Of a DNA stretch of 64,000 bases, positions 49,567 through 56,768 are shown one piece after another. The number at the start of each line of letters is the position of its first letter. Position 1 is the first letter of the stretch. The position numbers were made by a program, and so were the translations under genes. The DNA is from Metapseudomonas resinovorans DSM 21078 (GTDB lineage: Bacteria > Pseudomonadota > Gammaproteobacteria > Pseudomonadales > Pseudomonadaceae). The notes under the pieces were generated by a model. It was not told the origin of the DNA. It saw nothing but the letters and a program-made list of their open reading frames with translations, and ran no database searches. The stretch is from positions 62,001 through 126,000 of the forward strand of contig NZ_AUIE01000006.1 in the NCBI RefSeq assembly GCF_000423545.1. Direction: 5' to 3'.

Positions 49567-52146
49567 TTAGATGCGTGACTTCAATGTATATAACAGCTCC
49601 AGCGCCTGGCGGGGTGTCAGATCATCCGGCTTGATCTTCGCCAATTCGTCCAGCACCGGGTGAGGCAGGCTGGCGAAGAGGTCACTCTGCATGGGGGCAC
49701 CCGGTTGGCCGGGGCTCTGGCGTGGGGTTTCATGGGGCAGGCTGGTAGTTTCCAGTCGCGCCAGATGTTCGCGAGCACGCTGGATCACATCGCCAGGCAC
49801 TCCCGCCAGTTGCGCCACCGCCAAGCCGTAGCTTTGGCTCGCCGGACCGGGCAGCACGTGGTGCAAGAAGACGATGCGCTCGTTGTGCTCGGTGGCGTTC
49901 AGGTGGACGTTGGCCACTACCGACTCGCTTTCCGGCAGTACGGTCAGTTCGAAGTAGTGGGTGGCAAACAGCGTGAAGGCGCGCAGGCGGGCCAGGTGTT
50001 CAGCCGCCGCCCAGGCCAATGACAGGCCGTCGAAGGTGCTGGTGCCGCGGCCCACTTCGTCCATCAGCACCAGGCTGCTGGCGCTGGCGTTGTGCAGGAT
50101 GTTAGCGGTCTCGCTCATCTCGACCATGAAGGTGGATCGGCCGCCAGCCAAGTCGTCGCTGGAACCGATACGGGTGAAGATACGGTCCACCAGCGATAGC
50201 TCGCAGCTGGCCGCCGGCACGAAGCAGCCGATATGGGCTAGCAGGACGATCAGGGCCGTCTGGCGCATGTAGGTTGACTTACCGCCCATGTTCGGGCCGG
50301 TGATGATCAGCATGCGGGTGGCATCGTCCAAGTCCAGGTCGTTGGCTACGAAGGGCGTGTCCAGCACCTGTTCCACTACCGGGTGGCGGCCCTCGCTGAT
50401 GCGCATGCAGGGTTCGTCGACGAAGCGTGGCCGGTTCAGGTTGAGGTTCAGTGCGCGCTCGGAGAAGTTGCTCAGCACGTCCAGCTCGGCGAGGGCACCG
50501 GCCGTATCCTGCAGCGGGGCCAACTGCTCGATCAGCAGTTCGAGCAGTTCATCGTAGAGCATCTTTTCCCGTGCCAGGGCCCGGCTCTTGGCTGACAGTG
50601 CCTTGTCTTCGAAGGCCTTCAGCTCCGGGGTGATGAAGCGCTCGGCTCCCTTCAGCGTCTGGCGGCGGATATAGTCCGCCGGGGCCTGCTCGGCCTGCAC
50701 GCGTGGCAACTCGATGTAGTAGCCGTGGATGCGGTTGTAGCCGACCTTCAGGTTGGGCAGGCCGGTGCGGGCCTTTTCCCGAGCTTCCAGGTCCATCAGG
50801 TATTGGCCGGCGTTTTCGCTCAGTGCCTGCAGTTCGTCCAGCTCGGCGTCGTAGCCGGTCTTGATCACGCCACCGTCGCGAATGACCGCCGGCGGATTGT
50901 CGATGATGGCGCGGGCCAGCAGGTCGGCCAGTTCGGGATAGGTACGGATGCTCCCGGCCAGGTCCTGCAGGTGTGGCGCTTCCAGTTCGGTCATGGCGCC
51001 TTGCAGTTGCGGCAGGGCGGCCAGGGCATCGCGCAGGCGCGCGAGGTCACGGGGACGCGCATTGCGCAGGCCGATGCGAGCGAGGATGCGCTCGACGTCG
51101 CCAATTTCCTTCAGCTGCGGTTGCAGGTTTTCGAAGCGATAGCGATCCAGCAGGCAGTCGATGGCATCCTGACGGGCCTCCAGCACGCCGCGGTCGCGCA
51201 ACGGGCGGTTCAGCCAGCGGCTCAGGAGGCGGCTGCCCATTGCGGTCTGGCAACGGTCGATCACCGACTGCAGGGTATTGTCGCGGCCACCGGAAAGGTT
51301 GACGTCCAACTCCAGGTTGCGGCGGCTGGCAGCATCGAGGATCACGGTATCGTCGATGCGCTCATGGCGAAGGCTGCGCAAGTGGGGCAGGGCGGTGCGC
51401 TGGGTTTCTTTGGCATAGGCCAGCAGGCAGCCGGCGGAGCCGATGGCCAGGGTCAGGGTTTCGCAGCCGAAGCCTTTGAGGTCCTGAACGCCGAACTGCT
51501 GGCAGAGGCTCTTTTTCGCTGAGTCGCGGTCGAAATCCCAAGGCGCGCGACGGCGGACCCCCCGACGTTTTTCGGCCGGGAGCCCTTGGGGCCAATCGTC
51601 CGGGATCAGCAGTTCGGCGGGATTGAGGCGTTCCAGTTCTGCCAGGAGGTTCTCCCAGCCCTTGATTTCCTGAACGCTGAAACGGCCGCTGGTGATATCC
51701 AGCACCGCCACGCCGAACAGGCGTTCATCGCCCACTACGGCAGTCAGCAGGTTGTCGCGGCGTTCGTCCAGCAGCGCTTCGTCGCTGATGGTGCCAGGGG
51801 TGATGATGCGGACAACCTGGCGCTCCACCGGTCCTTTGCTGGTGGCCGGATCGCCGATCTGCTCGCAGATCACCACGGATTCGCCAAGCTTGACCAGCTT
51901 GGCCAGATAGCCCTCCACCGAGTGGAAAGGGATGCCCGCCATGGGGATGGACTTGCCGGCCGATTGGCCGCGCGCAGTCAGGGTGATGTCGAGAAGCTTG
52001 GCAGCCTTCTTGGCGTCCTCGTAGAAGATCTCGTAGAAGTCGCCCATGCGATAGAACATCAGCTGGTTCGGGTGCTGGTTTTTCAGCTTCCAGTACTGCT
52101 GCATCATCGGGGTGTGTTCGGAGAAATCCTGAATATCCTTTGCCAT
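49567..52146 (-). CDS. mutS: DNA mismatch repair protein MutS
   Basis: 859 aa, full length. Mismatch-binding domain I with the Phe37-x-Glu39 wedge in MGDFYEIF; connector, core and clamp domains (about 130-540); ATPase domain with Walker [14 protein letters not shown] (about 615-627), [22 protein letters not shown] (Walker B and signature, about 690-710) and [10 protein letters not shown]-terminal tetramer/beta-clamp region. It looks intact. The normal Pseudomonas upstream DNA is missing: the start codon is directly preceded by the decayed integrase end (52147-52375), and I see no good ribosome site (CTAACTAGCTGATG). Its promoter must therefore lie in, or be supplied by, foreign DNA. Confidence 0.97.
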   Translation of the reverse strand: MAKDIQDFSEHTPMMQQYWKLKNQHPNQLMFYRMGDFYEIFYEDAKKAAKLLDITLTARGQSAGKSIPMAGIPFHSVEGYLAKLVKLGESVVICEQIGDPATSKGPVERQVVRIITPGTISDEALLDERRDNLLTAVVGDERLFGVAVLDITSGRFSVQEIKGWENLLAELERLNPAELLIPDDWPQGLPAEKRRGVRRRAPWDFDRDSAKKSLCQQFGVQDLKGFGCETLTLAIGSAGCLLAYAKETQRTALPHLRSLRHERIDDTVILDAASRRNLELDVNLSGGRDNTLQSVIDRCQTAMGSRLLSRWLNRPLRDRGVLEARQDAIDCLLDRYRFENLQPQLKEIGDVERILARIGLRNARPRDLARLRDALAALPQLQGAMTELEAPHLQDLAGSIRTYPELADLLARAIIDNPPAVIRDGGVIKTGYDAELDELQALSENAGQYLMDLEAREKARTGLPNLKVGYNRIHGYYIELPRVQAEQAPADYIRRQTLKGAERFITPELKAFEDKALSAKSRALAREKMLYDELLELLIEQLAPLQDTAGALAELDVLSNFSERALNLNLNRPRFVDEPCMRISEGRHPVVEQVLDTPFVANDLDLDDATRMLIITGPNMGGKSTYMRQTALIVLLAHIGCFVPAASCELSLVDRIFTRIGSSDDLAGGRSTFMVEMSETANILHNASASSLVLMDEVGRGTSTFDGLSLAWAAAEHLARLRAFTLFATHYFELTVLPESESVVANVHLNATEHNERIVFLHHVLPGPASQSYGLAVAQLAGVPGDVIQRAREHLARLETTSLPHETPRQSPGQPGAPMQSDLFASLPHPVLDELAKIKPDDLTPRQALELLYTLKSRI

Positions 52147-52375
52147 CAGCTAGTTAGCACTATGTCAGAATTTTTGTGGGGCAGAATTGGGGCTTTTCGC
52201 TTCTGGTTCTGGATGCTGCGCCAGATGTGTTGGGGCTCGTTTGGCCATTCGTCGCCCAACTACTTAGCGCGGCCCCGCGCCAGCATGGTGAAGTCCTAGA
52301 AGGCCTATCTGCGTCTAATTGCGCGCAAGGTTATCACGGTCATAGGGCGCTCGCAGGTAAGGTTGCGGCGGTAGG
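52146..52375 (-). pseudogene. decayed 3' end of a tyrosine-recombinase (integrase) gene, directly upstream of mutS
   Basis: Read on the minus strand this stretch parallels the last 65 or so codons of the intact integrase at 54474-55712. Fragments such as DFTML, then LGDEWPNEPQHIW and SIQNQK stand against DFTML, WMDDESPNELQHIW and GIQNQK, and RDNLA against RGNLA. It carries two in-frame stops (one replacing the Trp after the YAK position), a one-base insertion and a three-base loss, so it is not functional. The catalytic Tyr position reads as another residue. Its terminal TGA overlaps the mutS ATG (TGATG). It shows that an older element with a related integrase once sat at this site. The next 200 bp to 52574 hold no gene I can support. 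Confidence 0.82.
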
Positions 52376-52574
52376 GGAAGGTGCTGCTTGGTCTAAGGTG
52401 GGTACGCTTTCGATCACTCGCCGATTGGCGATGAAGCTTTCAGTCTTACTGGTTGCGAAACGGTGGATAACGATAGCAGTGCCTTGGTGAGCGGCGGTCG
52501 ATCTCGTCCTAAGGCTGTTCATTCCTAGCGCGAACAACCGTATCATCTGCGAATTTTTAGACTGCGGCAGGGCT

Positions 52575-53645
52575 ATGAAAAGGGTATCCAGGGACGCGAT
52601 TGACCTCCACAAGCGCAGGAGCTATGCGCTTTTCGCGAAGCAGTGCCGTGCTCAAGCAAGGCGCGTAAAGGCGTCTTCACTTCAGTTCTCGACCGTCAAG
52701 GTTCGCCTTCCGAGGATTGTGAGCTTGGGGAAGACAGAATGGAGGGACGCTTTGGTGCCCGTGCTGCGGCGTATGCGGGCCGCGGCTCAAGCGCCAGAAA
52801 TCTCTAACGTCATCATTGACTTTTCCAATGTGACCCAGCTCCATCCGTGTGGGACATTACTGTTCTTGGCAGAGATTGAGCGGCTACTTGAAACACCTGG
52901 ATGCGGTCCCAAGTTTACTGGGACGTATCCGCAAGATGAGGTGGTCGAGCAGCTGTTTCAGCATGTCGGGCTCCTGAGTAAGCTGGGACTGCCCAGCAGG
53001 ATCCCTCAGATTGATGCGCAGAATGTGGTGCCTTGGCTTTATGTCTCGGGGCACGAAGGGGATCTGCGGGCGATCCCGGACAGCTTGCCTAGAATTCTTA
53101 CTGATAGCAGTAACCAAGAGCTTAGGCTCGCGCTATTGAGTGGTATGGCTGAAGCCGTAGCGAACTCTTCCGAGCATGCCTACATCAAGGATCGTGAAGG
53201 GGCTAGCAAGGGGTATCCAGCGACAAAGAAAAAGTGGTGGCTATTCGCTAGGCAAGTGGATGAGGACATCGCTGTCGTTATTTGTGATCTGGGTGCTGGA
53301 ATTCCTGGCACTCTTGAGTCGAATTGGAAAGAAGAAGTAAGAAGCTATCTGAAAACTCGGTCTGGCTTGAAGCGGGAGCACCACAAAATGATCGAGTTGG
53401 CTTTTACGGTAGGCAAGACTAGAACTAACGAAAAACACCGCGGGAAGGGTCTTAAAGATATTCTTAAGGTGGTGCGGGATCACAAGGTTGGTAGTCTTGG
53501 GATCTACAGCAATAAGGGTGTGTTTAGTTTGGATAATGCTGCTGGGAGAGAAGTTTCATTCGACGAAAAGCTGAGTATTGTGGGTACGGTAATTCAGTGG
53601 AGTATTCCGATCGAGGCTTTTGGTCTTGTCAGTGAGCAAGCATGA
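52575..53645 (+). CDS. STAS-GHKL ATPase fusion protein, first gene of a three-gene accessory cassette
   Basis: 356 aa. The basic N-terminus (1-45) has no clear fold. Residues about 77-135 look like a STAS-type domain (NVIIDFSNVTQLHPCGTLLF). Residues about 185-345 are a GHKL/HATPase_c ATP-binding domain: N box EAVANSSEHAY (Glu194, Asn197), G1 box ICDLGAGIPG (Asp238 to Gly245), G2 box KHRGKGL (287-293). No HisKA phospho-acceptor or receiver is visible, so it is closer to RsbW/SpoIIAB-like or MORC-like ATPases than to a sensor kinase. The region is AT-richer than the core genome. Its stop overlaps the next start. The specific function is unknown; a partner-switch pair with the next gene is inference. 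Confidence 0.85.
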   Translation: MKRVSRDAIDLHKRRSYALFAKQCRAQARRVKASSLQFSTVKVRLPRIVSLGKTEWRDALVPVLRRMRAAAQAPEISNVIIDFSNVTQLHPCGTLLFLAEIERLLETPGCGPKFTGTYPQDEVVEQLFQHVGLLSKLGLPSRIPQIDAQNVVPWLYVSGHEGDLRAIPDSLPRILTDSSNQELRLALLSGMAEAVANSSEHAYIKDREGASKGYPATKKKWWLFARQVDEDIAVVICDLGAGIPGTLESNWKEEVRSYLKTRSGLKREHHKMIELAFTVGKTRTNEKHRGKGLKDILKVVRDHKVGSLGIYSNKGVFSLDNAAGREVSFDEKLSIVGTVIQWSIPIEAFGLVSEQA

Positions 53646-53968
53646 TGAGTTCAATTATGATTAATGTCAGCAAAGAGTTTGCAAGGATGCCCTGTGTGAG
53701 GTCTAGGAAGGATGGGCCTCAGTCAGGAGAGGAGTTTAGGGATGATATTTTGATTCCAGCCCTGCGTGATAACGAACGTGTGACTGTAGATCTTAATGGG
53801 GTTATTGCGTTGGGATCTTCATTTCTTGATGAGGCGTTCGGCGGGTTAGTTCGTGAAGGGGTTTACACTGCTCAGGATCTTCATCGAAAGCTAACCATAA
53901 ATTTTTCCCTGCAAAGCTATGTAAATGAAGCTTGGGGCTATATTGATAGTGCGAGGAGACGCGCTTGA
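53642..53968 (+). CDS. STAS-like (DUF4325) protein
   Basis: 108 aa. Core motif SSFLDEAFGGLVR (residues 59-71) and the lead-in KDGPQSGEEFRDDILIPAL with VTVDLNGV are the hallmarks of the DUF4325 STAS-like family as I know it. Such proteins often sit beside HATPase genes and are thought, by fold, to act like anti-sigma antagonists. The first ATG (53642) overlaps the ATPase stop; a second ATG follows at 53645. The stop overlaps the TTG start of the next gene, so all three are translationally coupled. Confidence 0.82.
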   Translation: MMSSIMINVSKEFARMPCVRSRKDGPQSGEEFRDDILIPALRDNERVTVDLNGVIALGSSFLDEAFGGLVREGVYTAQDLHRKLTINFSLQSYVNEAWGYIDSARRRA

Positions 53969-54453
53969 TTCCAGGTGATGAAGGGGGCTCTGGATGGGCC
54001 GTGTTGCTGGAGTTGGTAAAATTTGTCGTTCCATCCGCCTTGGTGATCCTTGGCTGGTTTGTTGTTTCTAAAGGCAACGACAGAAGAGAGACGCGGAAAG
54101 AGACTCGGCAGTTTCTTGATCGGACGATATCTTCTGTGGAAAAGGTTCGAGAGAGTGCGCTTGAATGCTTGTTGTCAAGCGATGCTGCTGTGATTCGTAA
54201 ACTTGAAGCATCGATAGATCCCTGTCTGAAGACGCTTGAGGATTCTTTGGCGAGATTGAAGTTGCGAGACGATAGTGGGGTGCTCATAACAGCCCAGCAA
54301 GTCAGGACTGCTATCACGAACAATGGCTTCTATCGGGTTCCCAATAGGCCAGCCGTTGATTGCGATCATCGTGCGTTGCACGATATTAACTTGCAGGTCG
54401 CAGTTCTAATCGACGTTTTGGAGAAGGCTTACCAAGGCACTTATCATAAGTGA
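53965..54453 (+). CDS. unknown one-pass membrane protein with helical cytoplasmic domain, third gene of the cassette
   Basis: 162 aa from a TTG start at 53965 that overlaps the previous stop (TTGA), with AGGAG 8 nt before it. One membrane segment at about residues 15-35 (LLELVKFVVPSALVILGWFV), then a charged stretch (KGNDRRETRKETR) and amphipathic helices with coiled-coil character (40-110). I do not recognise a family. Low-GC codons as in its two partners. As a small membrane protein at the end of a signalling or defence-like operon it could be the effector or anchor; nothing in the sequence proves this. Confidence 0.75.
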   Translation: MIPGDEGGSGWAVLLELVKFVVPSALVILGWFVVSKGNDRRETRKETRQFLDRTISSVEKVRESALECLLSSDAAVIRKLEASIDPCLKTLEDSLARLKLRDDSGVLITAQQVRTAITNNGFYRVPNRPAVDCDHRALHDINLQVAVLIDVLEKAYQGTYHK

Positions 54454-54461
54454 CTTATCGT

Positions 54462-54504
54462 CCAGAACCAGGTTCAGGACCTAGTCCTGTATTTCTGGTT
54501 CTGG
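54462..54504. terminator. nested palindrome between the cassette and the integrase
   Basis: CCAGAACCAG (54462-54471) pairs with CTGGTTCTGG (54495-54504), and inside it CAGGAC (54475-54480) pairs with GTCCTG (54484-54489). It overlaps the integrase stop and lies 9 bp after the convergent membrane-protein gene. A two-way terminator is most likely; because attP usually lies next to the integrase 3' end, part of the left attachment site may also be here. Confidence 0.5.
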
Positions 54505-55712
54505 ATTCCATTCCAAATGTGCTGGAGTTCATTCGGAGATTCGTCGTCCATCCATTTGGCGTAGACCTCCACCAGCATGGTGAAATCCTTATGGCCCATC
54601 TGTTTTGAGATGAAGGCTAGGTTGCCACGGGCCGTCAGACACCAGCAGGCGTAGGTGTGGCGGGTCTGATACGGCCGGCGCGGGCGGATCTCGGCGCGCT
54701 TCTGGATGGCCGCCCACTTGGTGTTCCAGGCAGTCGGCACGAACCATGGGTTCACCTTCTTCTTGCGGGCCAGCGTGCCCGGGGTGAGTAACGGGGTGAT
54801 CGTGTCCATGCGAGTCTCATGGCGGGTCAGATGCACCGTCACGTCCAGCCGTTTTCGTTCGGTAGCCAGTTGCACCAGGGTTCGGCAGGCCTCGAGTGCC
54901 GGGGGCAGCATCATCACCGTCCTCGGCTTGCCGGTCTTCGGCAGCTTGAACGTTCCGCGGCTGGTGATGGCGCGTTGCACTTGGAGCGTGCCTGCCTCCA
55001 GGTCGATGTCCTCGCAGGCCAGCGCGCAGAGTTCGCCTGGGCGTAGGCCGGTGTAAACCGCGAGGGTGATCGCGGCGCTGTCCACCTGGTGCAGGCAGCC
55101 TTTGGCGATGAGTGCGTCAAACTCTTCCTGGGTCAGAGGGTCCGGCTCACGGTCGCTCATCTCGAATCGGGTGCACGCAGCAGCCAGGCCCGTTCGGCTG
55201 TAGCCGTTGCTCTCGCACCAGGCCAGGAAGCCGGCCAAGGCGGCGAGATAGTGGTTCACGGTCGACGTAGCCCGCTCCTCGATCAGGTCGACGCGGAGCT
55301 TCTGGATATCCTCGGGCAACAGAACGCTGGCCAGTCGCTCCGGCCCCAGTAGCTCCAGGCAGACATTCAGTGCTGTGGCGTAGCGGCTTTCGGTGTCCGG
55401 GGTAATATCCACCGCTTTCAGTGCCTGGTAGCGCTCGGCCAGGGACTTCAGCCGTTCGTTCCGGGCGCTGCTGAAGTTCGCGGCGTGCTTCGACTCGGGG
55501 AAGTGGCGGGCATAGTCGAAGGTGCCCATCTTGATGTCGTGCAGCACGGCCGCGCGCAACTGGGCGGCGTGCCGAATGTTCGCCTTGGTTACTGGCAAGC
55601 CGAGCGTTTCGCGGCAGCGCATGCGGCGCCACATGAAGGTGATGCGCAGGTTGTTGCCGTGGACCTCGACGCCCTTGTGCTTGGCGAGTTCCGTCTGTAG
55701 TGGATTACTCAA
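54474..55712 (-). CDS. int: phage integrase, tyrosine recombinase family
   Basis: 412 aa. Arm-type DNA-binding domain at the N-terminus (about 1-80, DUF3596-like), core-binding SAM-like domain (about 90-180), catalytic domain (195-400). Active residues: Arg224 in YTGLRPGELCAL, Arg351-His352 in YQTRHTYACW (the usual first His of HxxR is Tyr, as in several lambdoid integrases), His374 in GHKDFTML and nucleophile Tyr384 in VYAKWM. It should insert and excise the prophage whose early arm follows to the right. Its 3' end points to mutS, so the left attachment site is expected between here and 52.1 kb. It shares a 4-nt overlap with the small gene upstream. Confidence 0.95.
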   Translation of the reverse strand: MSNPLQTELAKHKGVEVHGNNLRITFMWRRMRCRETLGLPVTKANIRHAAQLRAAVLHDIKMGTFDYARHFPESKHAANFSSARNERLKSLAERYQALKAVDITPDTESRYATALNVCLELLGPERLASVLLPEDIQKLRVDLIEERATSTVNHYLAALAGFLAWCESNGYSRTGLAAACTRFEMSDREPDPLTQEEFDALIAKGCLHQVDSAAITLAVYTGLRPGELCALACEDIDLEAGTLQVQRAITSRGTFKLPKTGKPRTVMMLPPALEACRTLVQLATERKRLDVTVHLTRHETRMDTITPLLTPGTLARKKKVNPWFVPTAWNTKWAAIQKRAEIRPRRPYQTRHTYACWCLTARGNLAFISKQMGHKDFTMLVEVYAKWMDDESPNELQHIWNGIQNQKYRTRS

Positions 55713-55909
55713 TTGGATTTATCCCTCATCGCTGAGTCCAGTAGGTCCAGCAGGTGGTCTTCCATGTTCTCGATTTCAGTCTTCAAGACCGAGCACAGGA
55801 TTGGGTGCCGGGGATCATTGGAAGGTAAGAGCTGAATGGCATGTGCCAATGATTCCAGCCTGGCGGTGTGCTGCTTTAACTGCTGTTGGATATGGGGTAC
55901 GTGCGGCAT
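55709..55909 (-). CDS. small phage protein of unknown function
   Basis: 66 aa, helical, acidic C-terminal half (LKTEIENMEDHLLDLLDSAM). AAAGGA lies before the ATG and the stop overlaps the integrase start (ATGA), which supports it as a real, coupled gene. No family recognised. It could be a modulator of integrase or just a leader of its mRNA. The 171 bp upstream hold short inverted repeats (CACTG-N9-CAGTG at 55926-55944; AACGG-N8-CCGTT at 55947-55964) that may be part of an int promoter. Confidence 0.65.
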   Translation of the reverse strand: MPHVPHIQQQLKQHTARLESLAHAIQLLPSNDPRHPILCSVLKTEIENMEDHLLDLLDSAMRDKSN

Positions 55910-56020
55910 ATGCGGTCCTTTTTTTCACTGCTACCTATTCAGTGATAACGGCCGGTGCACCGTTCTAAAGGGGTGTCGCGACCGTTCGTCGGATTAACAG
56001 CCTGCACTCTTTTTGAAATA

Positions 56021-56057
56021 TGCAACCCCTGGAGCGGGCACTGCTGGAGGGGTTGCA
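56021..56057 (-). terminator. hairpin after the excisionase gene
   Basis: TGCAACCCCT (56021-56030) and AGGGGTTGCA (56048-56057) are perfect complements around a 17-nt loop. It lies 24 bp after the excisionase stop and before the integrase pair. It may separate int expression from the early operon. Confidence 0.55.
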
Positions 56058-56080
56058 TTCTTGGGGCTCGTGGTACGGTG

Positions 56081-56281
56081 TCAGGCCGCCGCTTCTTGCG
56101 GTGAGCTGTCCACCCATTTGTCCACCTCTTCCAGGTTGATGAATACGCGGTTGTCGCGTGCCTTCTTCCAGATCCGGCCCTGTGCCCAGGTACCGTTCTT
56201 CACCTTGTGCCGGATGGCGTCTTCGCTGTAGCCGGTCAGCTCCGCGGCGCGCTTGATCAGGACCCAACGTGGTGTGCTCAT
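56081..56281 (-). CDS. xis: phage excisionase (DUF1233-like)
   Basis: 66 aa. WVLIKRAAELTGYSEDAIRH is a winged-helix DNA-binding start of the putative excisionase family, followed by KNGTWAQGRIWKKARDNRVFINLEEVDKWV, the family end. Such proteins bend the attachment site and steer integrase towards excision. Start at 56281 (MSTPRWV) with GGAG upstream. Its place just upstream of the integrase fits. Confidence 0.85.
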   Translation of the reverse strand: MSTPRWVLIKRAAELTGYSEDAIRHKVKNGTWAQGRIWKKARDNRVFINLEEVDKWVDSSPQEAAA

Positions 56282-56297
56282 GATTGGCGGCTCCTGT

Positions 56298-56768
56298 TCA
56301 TGCGGCTTGTGAGGGTGCCGGCCAGGCGCTGACGGCGTCGAAGATGCGGTCGGCCTGGGCCTCTTCCAGCGACACCGGGCCGGGGATCGCGATCCAGGCC
56401 ATGCCTTGCAGGTGCTTGGGGTTGCAGCCGTCTCGCAGTTCGACGCTGTAGGTCTCAATGACCTGCTCAAGGTCTTTGGCGAGGTAGACACCTTGCGGCG
56501 TCACCTCGACCGCCTTCATGTAGCGCTTGCCCGCGTGGTCGCGGCAGAGCGCGGCCAGGTAGATGCACCACTGATGCGGGATGTCGCACACCGCGTCGAC
56601 TATGGTGCGGCGGCTTCCGGAGGTGATCAGGGCCGCGTTCTTCCAGTTGATCAGCGTCTGGACGCCGCTGGCCTCGGCATCGACCACCGCCACGTGGTTG
56701 CTGCTCAGCATTGCCTTGAAGTAGGCGTGAAGCCGGGCGCGGTGGTTGTAGGGCTTGCGCTTGCTCAT
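56298..56768 (-). CDS. phage protein of unknown function
   Basis: 156 aa. Basic start (MSKRKPYNHRARLHAYFKAM), then a part with DAEASGVQTLINWKN and VCDIPHQWCIYLAALCRD. No domain recognised. It is coupled to the methyltransferase gene by an ATGA overlap and lies 16 bp before the excisionase. The tail LEEAQADRIFDAVSAWPA is helical. Confidence 0.72.
   Translation of the reverse strand: MSKRKPYNHRARLHAYFKAMLSSNHVAVVDAEASGVQTLINWKNAALITSGSRRTIVDAVCDIPHQWCIYLAALCRDHAGKRYMKAVEVTPQGVYLAKDLEQVIETYSVELRDGCNPKHLQGMAWIAIPGPVSLEEAQADRIFDAVSAWPAPSQAA

Noticed and set aside
52147-54473. Search for a direct repeat marking the prophage ends
   Set aside because: Apart from the integrase-end similarity no convincing att core repeat is visible; the right end of the prophage lies outside the window, so no attachment site is called.
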